Shown piece by piece: positions 49,501 through 59,855 of a stretch of DNA of 64,000 nt. Location of the stretch: the NCBI GenBank assembly GCA_940671915.1, contig CALNVZ010001280.1, forward strand, positions 111,814 through 175,813, in the 5' to 3' direction. How positions within the stretch are numbered: the stretch's first letter is position 1; each line of letters starts with the position of its first letter. The position numbers and the translations under genes were made by a program. This DNA comes from Paracentrotus lividus (taxonomy: Eukaryota > Echinodermata > Echinoidea > Camarodonta > Echinidae). A model generated the notes under the pieces. It did no database searches. It saw only the letters and a list, made by a program, of their open reading frames with translations, and was not told the origin of the DNA.

Positions 49501-52500
49501 GCGGCCATTTTGAAATTCAAGATGGCGGCCGACTGAGGGGTCAAATCGATGGGGGCTGACAATATTCGAATTCAGGATGTCAAAATACATCTGTGTACCA
49601 AATTTCAGTACCACATGCCACTTAGAACTCAAGTTATGCCGTTTCTATGGTTTTTCATGGCGGCCATCTTGGATTTCAAAATGGCGGCCGATCAAGTGGT
49701 CGGATCGCTTGGGGCCGGAAATTTTTGAAATCAGCACCCCAAAATACCCTTATGGGCCAAATTTCACACTTTCTGCCGGAAGTGAACAACTCGACCATTT
49801 TTTGGTCCTCATCTTACAGACTATAAGGCTTCCTAAATATTTGTATACCCAAAATTCGAACTATTTCACATATTATGCATAAACTAATACAATTTTAAGA
49901 ATATAAGGTTGGAACAAATAAAACATATTCCACAAACTACGACCTGAAGACATAGTGTTAAATCGTAAATAATTGTATTGTTATTTGTTTGTGAGCGCGA
50001 AGCGCGAGCTAAAAATATTGCTCTATATAAACATTATCTATTAATCTAATTTATCCAAATTATTTAGAAAATAAAAACAAAATGTGAAGCTTTGAAAAAT
50101 CAAGGGGACACGTCCCCCTGATTGCCGCCAAATTTGGAGAGGAATTAATTATACACTAGATCGGAATAAATAAAGCACCCCAAAGAGACATATAATATAG
50201 GCTAATATCAAAAATTCACAATAGAATGACCTACCTCACACATTATGCCAAAAGTTACAAATAAAGCGTTGTAACAAATAAAAGAATAAATGAATATAGG
50301 GACCTGAAGAAAGATTATTAGTTTAATTATTGTCTGGTGTTTTTGTTGAAAGCGAAGCGCGAGCCGGAAAATTTTGCTTTTTAATAACCTGAACTTGGTA
50401 CATTTTACGCACACTGTGCCTCTTCGTCTATTATGTATATATATTTTTGTTAAGCTTTAAAAATCGAGGGTGGACGATCCCCAGAAAACAAAAAATCGAT
50501 GGGGGGGGGGGAACTCGATCGTCCCCCGTCCACCCGGGACGCCGCCAATACCACCGTTGTGTAGTATTGTCACAGGATATTTTTTCTAAGGGTTAGTTTC
50601 TTACAGGAATTGACTAATGGTGTTTGACCAAGTCGACTTGATTAGACGAAATGGAATTAATTAGACCAAATAGTAATTTGACGAACTGATTGAGACCAAA
50701 ATCCAACAGGCATGACAGGGATGAAAACCAACAGGCATTAGTCAAAGTGGATTTATGGCAGTTTACTGCTGAAGTTTGGTAGTCGTATGGTATTCCTGTG
50801 TTACTTCGTGTGGTACTATGGTAATTAGCTCATTTGCAAACAATGTTTTTTGTATGCACAAATCAGTATTTTGTGAAGCTTACCTCATTAACTAGTAATT
50901 GCCAGCATATAATATTTTTCTTTTAGGGAAATATATTTCCTAAACACACAGTAACATCAAGAGCGATAGTTTTGACATTTGCATTGTTATCAAGAAATAT
51001 AGAAAATAACTAACTATGACCCAAAATGTTTTTGCTAAATAGTGGTATATATACCAGTGTATGGAATCCGGGTGTCTAGCGGCAGCCTGTGGTAACGGCT
51101 GTGGCATCCCTGAATTAACGGCGTGTGGTGTTCCGGTCCGCAACGGGTATGTCATTATCCTGGTAACTGTGTGCGTATTGATGTGTGTACTGTGGAATAA
51201 TGGTATTAGGTATTTTGCTGTATGGTACACCTGTATGGATTGTGGTACTTGTGCTGAAATACCATAGAATCCTTTGGTATTTGCTGCCAAAAACCATTAG
51301 GAAATCCTATGGTATTTGCTGTATGTATTTTCTGTTATGGTATTTGTGCCAAAAAACCATAGGAAATCCTATGGTATTTTGGCTGTATGGTACTTCTGTA
51401 TGGTATTGTGCCAAAAAAACCATAGGAAATCCTATGGTATTTTTGCTGTATGGTATTTCTGTATGGTATTTGTGCCAAAAAAACCAAGGAAATCCTATGG
51501 TATTTTGGCTGTATGGTACTTCTGTATGGTATTTGTGCCAAAAAACCATAGGAAATCCTATGGTATTTGGCTGTATGGTACTTTCTGTATGGTATTTGTG
51601 CCAAAAAACCATAGGAAATCTATGGTATTTTGAGCTGTATGGTATTATGTAATGGTATTTTGTGCCAAAACCATAGGAAATCCATGGTTTTGGCTTGTAT
51701 GGTACTTGCTCTATCGTACTTTTTGTGTGTATTTGTGAAACCAAAAAACCATAGGAAATCCTTGGTATTTTAGCTGTATGGTACTGTTTTATGGTATTTT
51801 GTGTGGTATTTGTGCCAAAAAACCATAGGAAAATCCTGTGGTATTTTGTATGGTACCGTTGTGGGGTACCACACGATATTTTTGTAAGGGATAATGTCGC
51901 TTGAGCCAGAAAAAAAAATATTCCACCTTTATGACGAACAGTGTACTAAAATAGTTGCCTGCCTTTTATGCAATAAATTGGTGCCTAAAAATTCCAAACA
52001 AATTATTTGGATATGCGCTTTTACGATTTCTTATCCCATTCACACAGGAAATACAGTTTCGACGTAAAAACTGTAAGCAACTAAATCAATATCTATAGTT
52101 TATTTTGTTTTCAGCCATTATATACATGATATATGACTTTACTTTCCAACGATCTATTAGTTACTCAGTTGTCTGTGTAAAAGCACCGCAAAACATTTTT
52201 TTTTCATGTACTTGCGATCCCAATTGCAGTGTTTTCGATTTACCTTACCTAATGAAGGTGCCCTATCTGGAAATATTTCAAAAAACAAAAAACGAAAAAA
52301 AAAAAAAAAAACAGCGTATGCATTTGAAGGATACAACTGTAAGCGCTTTGGTCTTAAAAGGTAAAGCGCTTTATGAGAAATCGGTATTATCATTATTTTG
52401 TTATTATAACTTTGTTAAAAAATTATTTGCCAATTAAACCTGAACTTTATTAACCATGTTACGAATTCGCTCGATTTTCCTCTTACCAACTATATTCAAA

Positions 52501-55398
52501 TTTAATCAGTTGCGATTTTAATGGCTATCATATCACCCTGTTCGCATAGTCCTTGACCGTTGAAACGTATTGAACTTTGATTGAAAAATAAAACATGGTC
52601 AGAAGAGTGTAATCATTTAATTTCCATTAAACATAATAAGTTTGTAAGGAGTATCAATACCATTTTTGAAAAAGAACCCGATATAGAAAGTACCAGCTGA
52701 TTATCTATAGAATTTTGATATGCCTATAGGCGCACAAAGGGTACAAATTGTACCCTTTAAGGGTGGTATCTCACTTCGCGGAGACGTCTCTGCGACAGAA
52801 TATAAAATTTCGTCTCCGCGACGGATAAAAAGTATTAGAAACGTCTCTGATATCGCGGAGACGTCTCCGCGACAATTTATGAAAAAATAGTCTGAAGTAG
52901 TCCCACATCCGTCTCCAAGACGTCTCCAAGACGTTTCGGAGATGTCTCTGCGATATCGGAGACGTCTCTTATACTTTTTATCCGTCGCGGAGATGAAATA
53001 TTCTATTCTGTCGCGGAGACGTCTCCGTGAAGTGAGATACCAGCCTTAGGGTGCAAACAAAATAATGCCACACTGAATTGGAGCACCTTTTAGGTTACAA
53101 TCGTGTACCTTTGTTACTGTGTCTCTACTTTCTCCTCGATTAATTAGGGTGGTATCTCACTTCGCGGAGACGTCTTCGCGACGAAATAGAAAATATCGTC
53201 TCCGCGACGGATAAAAAGTATGAGAGACGTCTCCACGACGTCTCCGCGACAAATTTCAAAAACTGTGACAAAGCAATTTCAAAGAACCGTCTTAAAATAG
53301 TTTCCGCGACTCATGAAACGTCAAGGAGACGTCTCGGAGACGTTTTATGAGTCGCGGAAACAACTTTGCGACGGTTCTTTTAAACTACTTTGTCACAGTT
53401 TTAGGAAAATGTCGCGATAACGTCTCGGAGACGTCTCTAATACTTTTTATCCGTCGCGGAGACGTCTCCGCGAAGTGAGATACCGCCCTTACTTTCATCA
53501 CATTTCAATTGAACCGCACATGATAATAATCATCACATTTCAATTCAACCGCACGTCTCTAATACTTTTTATCCGTCGCGGAGACGTCTCCGCGAAGTGA
53601 GATACCACCCATACTTTCATCACATTTCAATTCAACCGCACATTAATCACAATGTGTCCGCTGGGATGTGAACTATCTCGAGATGAGTCTATACAGTCTT
53701 TGTCAAAAAAAAAATGGTACAGTCCTGTCGGGGGAAAAATAATTTAGGTGTGAAATACTTTCAAATAATGTGTTTATATGGTACTAAATTAAAGCCAAAA
53801 GATTTTTCTTGCTGATCTGCTTTGTTCTGTATAATTTGCTTTCGTAAAACAAAAGTAATGCTAAATTTTGTGAGACGAGGAACAAATCGAAATTGCGCAC
53901 TTCTATTGTTCTGGAGCGCTGAATTCATTGCCATTATGCGAAACCTACACAAAGGCATGAGACGCCGTGCGAAAAATGGATTTTTCTTGATTGTAGAAAA
54001 CTAGTCACATCTCTAAAATTACAGCACCAAATGTGATTAAAAAAAAATTGCAGAAGAAAGTCTGATTTTCCTGCTTTATGAAAATACCAAACAATACCAG
54101 GTTGTCATTAATCTTCGTACTGTAAAAAATGTTTTCCACTTGTACCATTTTATTTGACACAGACTGTAGACAAGTTTGCTCTCCAATGATCCACGGAAAA
54201 CGAATTGATAACTTGCGGCTACCTTATTGATCAGTGGACATAATCACTTATCCTTTGCGTTTTTTTGTGAAGCGTGTTCATTGGCCAATGACGAGCAGTT
54301 GATCTTTTTTCTGAAAACTTTAAAGATTGTTATAATAAATACAGCATTATTTGTGGAAGTACAATAGTTTTAGATGGACATGTTTCCATTATGATCGATA
54401 AATGTTGAATGTAATTAGCATAATTATTAAAAGCCTTTAAACAAAGACTGTTTTTATAAGGCAGCATCCATTCAAGACAAAGGGTACAAATTTACACACT
54501 TTGTTTGCGTTGACATTCCCTCAAAAGGGTGCAAACTTGGATTTTCCGAGTTTTGCTGTAGAATTTTCGCAAAGTCAAAATAAATATTACACATGAAATA
54601 TTCAAATAATAGCGCATTTTTTGTCCTACAAGTCCCAAAACCACCTATACTTTTAATGTTCATGTAACACTCTAAGACCGTTTTTTAATTCAATTCGTTT
54701 CCCTATTATCATTAAAGAAGTCCCTTACATCGTTTTGTACCGTTTATATTTTATTGAAGATGAGCCTGCAGCATATGACGTTCAAGATGAAGAGCTTGCG
54801 ACTGTAGCTCTAGTTGTCAAACCAGAAGAACATATGCAGAGCTTGCTCTCGAGATTTGGTGTGAACAGGCAACAGGGGGATTCATTCGAGGACCAGATAA
54901 AAGAAAGGAGGAACAAACATGTACCAGGAAAATGTCGTGAGGAATTAAGAAATGCTCTAGAAAGCATTGATCTAAAGGGTAATTTATGATGGAGGTACCT
55001 TAGTCTACGCATTTTGTTTTCAAATGCTAAAAAGTCAAATAATTCAATGTTTTTATCAAACTTTATTCTCCCTATTAAATATTAAATATTCTAAGGAACA
55101 TTTGGAGAGAAAATTATAATACGACAGAAATATTTGGCGAAAGCGCAAGCTGAGTGGATTTGACGAGCGTGTCAATTTTGCTTTGGCAAAACCGAACGGT
55201 ACATTAGTCCATGCACATACAATAAATTATGTAAATTTCCATTTTCTGTCTCAATGAGGTATATTAGTTAAATAACTTGGGAAGGGTTTTGTTACAATTT
55301 TCGAATAGAATATGTGTAAAATGAGATTCATCAAGTAATCCTAGAGTAAGCACATATCAAAGAGTAAATGATCACTGACAGACCTTAAAAGGCCCCCT

Positions 55399-55433
<35 letters not shown>

Positions 55434-57780
55434 TTAAAAAAAAAAGTGTTTTACTTTGGAAAAGTGATTATTTTGTCTTTGGCGTGTTCTCACTCATGTT
55501 TGACTCTGCAGATCTATAATCTCATTATCACAGAATGTAGTCGATAGGTTCACCAACACCCCTGCTATATTATTTGACGCAAAACATTTTTGTTAAAAAG
55601 TTATTCGATTTTAATCAGAATGGACTTGGTTTTTTTTTTAACCCCCACTTTGGCACATTTCGAAATGTACATGTTCGAAACAATGCGATGTGTTCATCCA
55701 AGCGTAAAAACATATCACACAAAAATGATACCGGAAGACCCGGAAGAACTTACTCTTTAAGAATATGTATAATAATTTGGGGTTCATAATTTATTTTTTT
55801 TTATTGACATTTTTCTAGGTGTTTAATTTATTTTGCTCACTCTGTATTTACATGTACATATAAACATAACACTATTTCAGATATCAATAATTTTTTAACC
55901 AGTAGAAGTTGAAAAAATTGTGATTATATATCCATGTAGGGAATTTAATAAGCAACCATAGGATCGAATTGTAGAAAAAGTCATCAAGTCATGCTTCAGC
56001 GAGCAATGCTTGAATGCAAAAATGTCATTTTTGAAGTTCACAAGCCTAAAATCACAACTTTTTTTTATATCGGACCCATTTTTAGATTTTAAACATTCTA
56101 CACGTCAGAATGTATACAAAACGTGCTTCCCAACAAACAGAAAGGAAATTTGCGTCAAATTTCACGGTTGAGTGAGCATGCAGCAAAAATTGCCCAAACT
56201 GCGATTTTTACTTTTTGGCATGGTATATTCGATCAAATATGATGGAATTCCTGCTTTAGAAGTGTATGCGACCAATATCCCTTCGTTCACAGTTGAGTGA
56301 ACCCATCAAACAACCAAAAATTAGGCCATTTTAGAATACGAAGAGGTATTGCAGTAATTTTATGCGCTAAAAATAATTTCAATAACATTTTAGGTTGTGA
56401 TTATATTCTTTGGGCACGTGTCAATGATCTTATGGCATATATTTACAAATCCATGCTTCAGTGAGCACGTGAGACTGAAAAAGCCTTTTTATAATGTATG
56501 GAGTAAAATTCAAATTCTTTCTTTGATTAAATATAACAGTTCTTTTTGGGGAGTACTTATTTTATTTTCACAAAAATCCCGATGTTTCACGCCTCAGTGG
56601 GCACAGGATACAAGAAAATCATGCAAATGAGAAGAAAGTTTGGGGCTTCGTCATGGTTCAGTGACATTTCGAATACGTAATTTGAATCAAGATCATGTTA
56701 GTTAGAGACCAGTTGAAGCTATATGCAAAGTTTCATGAAGTAACTCACAGTAAAATTGACAAAAAACGACAATAAATATTATGCCAAATTTCACTTTTGT
56801 TAAACCTCTGTACATAAAGTCAATGGAGGAGGAATGACAAATGTGAAATTAGGCATATTTTCATTGATGATTATTGTTAATTCTACCGTAAGTTACGTCA
56901 TGAAACTTCACACACAGTTTCAACTGATCTCTAAATTACTTATTCGAAAAGTCACTGAACCATGACGAAGCCCCAAACTTTCTTCTCATTTTGCATGATT
57001 TTCTTGTATCCAGTGCCCACTGAGGCTTGAAACATCGGGATTTTTGTGAAAATGAAATTAGAAGTACTCCCCAAACAGAATTGTTATATTCAATCAAAGC
57101 AAGAATTCGAATTTTAGTCCATACATGAAGAAAGGGCTTTTCCAGTCTCACGTGCTCACTGAAGCATGAATTTGTAAATAAATGCCATAGGCTCATTGAT
57201 ACGTGCCCAAAGAATATAATCACACACACAAAAAAATGTTATTGAGATGATTTTTAGCGCATAAAAATTACTGCAATACCTCTTCGTAATTCTAAAATGG
57301 CCTATTATTTGGTTGTTTGATGGGTTCACTCATCCGTGAACGAAGGGATATTGGTTGCATACTGTCTTCTAAAACAGGAATTCCATCATTTGATCGAATA
57401 TACCATGGCAAAAAGTAAAAATCGCAGTTTGGGAAATTTTGGCTGCATGCTCTTTCCATCGTGAAATTTGACGCAAATTTCCTTTCTGTTTGTTGGGAAG
57501 CACGTTTTGTATACATTCTGACGTGTAAAATGTTTAAAATCTGAAAATGGGTCCGATATAAAAAAAAATTGTGATTTTAGGCTTGTGAACTTCAAAAAAT
57601 GACATTTTTGCATTCAACCATTGCTCACTGAAGCATGAGTTGATGATTTTCCTAAACTGCGCTCCCACGGTAGCTAATTAAATTCCCTACATGGACATAT
57701 AATTAGATTTGGTCAACTTCTACTGGTTAAAAAATTATAGATATTTCAAATAGGAGGAACTTTCTTTTATGTGTTGTGTT

Positions 57781-57816
<36 letters not shown>

Positions 57817-59579
57817 ACCCCTAACAAAAAGTTCCGCAAATCGACTTTGGGCCATGATAACTTTTCAGGTATGCCTTAGTTATTCTTGATAATCAGACTA
57901 TTGGAAAGATAATTTATTCCCCCTTTTTTTAATATCATATTTGCAATGATTGTTTCATGCTTCAATGCACAGAATGTCAGAATATGGAAAAAAGGTTAAA
58001 AGTCAAACGTTGCAAATTGCAGTTTTATTGATCAAATTGAATTCCAAAACTCGAATTTAGGCACGGATAACTTTTGGGGTATATATCGTTTTTATTGAAT
58101 TTTATACCATCGACCTCATAGCAATGAGTGTTTTCAAGGATACGCAGAACATCTGATAGTTAGGACAAGTCAGAAGTCGAATGTTGCAAATTAAATGTAT
58201 ATTGTGCCTATTATTGTCAACTGCAAGTTACTCACTTTAAGCAGTAACAATGCATTTTGCAACTTTTCCCTTTTTACTTTGCATTATATTCATGAGTTAT
58301 GTACATTCAAACATGATGTTACCATTACAAATAGGGTATCAATGAAAAGAAGAATAAATTAACTTTTCAATGCTACAAAAATTGATAATGATTAAAACCC
58401 ACATTACAAAGTATGAAGGTTCAAGCTTTTTTACAGAACATTTAAACTGAACATTATCTTTTACTTTGCCTTGCATTCAGTCGGTATTCAGGGGTTCTGT
58501 GGGCCCAGGCACGACATCACGATGATAAATTAGGTATTAATAAAAAGAAGAATTAATGAACTTGACAACGGTATAGAATTCAATAAAAATAATAAAATAC
58601 CTCAAAAGTTATCAGGGTCTAAATTGAAGTGGCGGAACTTCAAAATGATCAATAACAATGCATTTTACAACATTTGACCTTTTACTTTTCTCCATATTCC
58701 AATAATCTGTGGATTGAAGCATGACACAATCATTTCAAATATGATATCAATAGAAAGGGGAATAAATTACATTTCTAATGGTATAAATATCAGGAATAAC
58801 TAAAGCGTACCTAAAAAGTTATCATGGCCCAAAGTCGATTTGTGGAACTTTTCGTTAGGGGTTTATATATACAAGTATTTTTTCCTCTCTCTCTCTCTTT
58901 GAGTAGGGAGAGGGTGGCGGGCAATTACGAGTTTTTTTTTTCGCCTTTTAGATGTTTCTCCCTTTTCCTTAAAAGCGTCATTAGCGACGTTACCGTCTCA
59001 TGGATCTCATGGACATGTCACATTTTGTCATCTATGAAGAAAGGGCCCGTCCATCCATGTTCATTTTTATTTTTTTCTAATATTTTTTATTGTTCTTCCA
59101 GAATGTGTTGTCAATGGTGCCCCATCAAGATATCTGTACAGAACTGAATTGGCCCGTATAGCATTAAGTTTGCTTATGAAAGATGTTCTGCCCATCATAG
59201 AAGCACTCGGTCTAAAGACGGGTACAGTTAGCAAATACAAGCAACCAATAGTTGATCCGAAAAAGGGCTCTGTAGGTCTTTTGTTAGACCTCTGGAAAAG
59301 CTCATCAGAGAAACTGCACGGAACTCACCGTAGGCGCCTGTATCTTTGCCTTGCCCTACGTAATATGGGATATTTTGACGTTGCTCTTTCAACCTATTTA
59401 GGTTAGTATGTTGTGTGTTGAAAGTTACCTTTATTCTTTATTATTATACTTTGTGTTAAAAAAGAAGTGTTTCCATATAACCATTTCATTACTAATCTTG
59501 AGAATTATATATTCACACCAGAAAATAAATAGATGTATGAATAATATTCATAATGATAGTGGTGATAATAAGAAAATGA

Positions 59580-59638
<59 letters not shown>

Positions 59639-59645
59639 TTACTGC

Positions 59646-59691
<46 letters not shown>

Positions 59692-59699
59692 TAAAATGA

Positions 59700-59737
<38 letters not shown>

Positions 59738-59821
59738 TTACTGCTAATAAAAATAATAAATGATTATGATAGTGATAATAATAATGATAATAATAATAAT
59801 AATAATAATAACAATGATACC

Positions 59822-59855
<34 letters not shown>

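Larger units (their letters stand above)
44597..51890 (+). mobile_element. family B TIR composite, copy 1 (7.3 kb)
   Basis: The ends CCCTTACAAAAATGTCCTGTGG and (inverse) CCCTTACAAAAATATCGTGTGG are TIRs with AT duplicated at 44595-44596 and 51891-51892; copy 3 of family A gives the empty site. Satellite arms flank a middle shared with copy 2. Short TIR and an AT duplication recall ISL2EU-type Harbinger relatives, but the TG flanks of copy 2 do not fit cleanly. No transposase. Confidence 0.82.
43649..51943. mobile_element. family A foldback element, copy 4, split by family B copy 1
   Basis: The ends CACTGTCCGTCATAAAGG and TTATGACGAACAGTG are flanked by TA (43647-43648, 51944-51945). Removing 44597-51890 and one AT joins GGAGCAAC to ATAATGTCGCTTGAGCC, the intact sequence of copy 3. 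It lies in intron 1, 70 bases after the donor of exon 1. Confidence 0.85.

Noticed and set aside
52105-52437. Possible extra exon after the strong acceptor at 52113
   Set aside because: The frame is open and in phase 1, but no convincing phase-1 donor follows, the tail is a lysine run from poly-A, and the peptide is not death-fold like. Transcript data could revive it.
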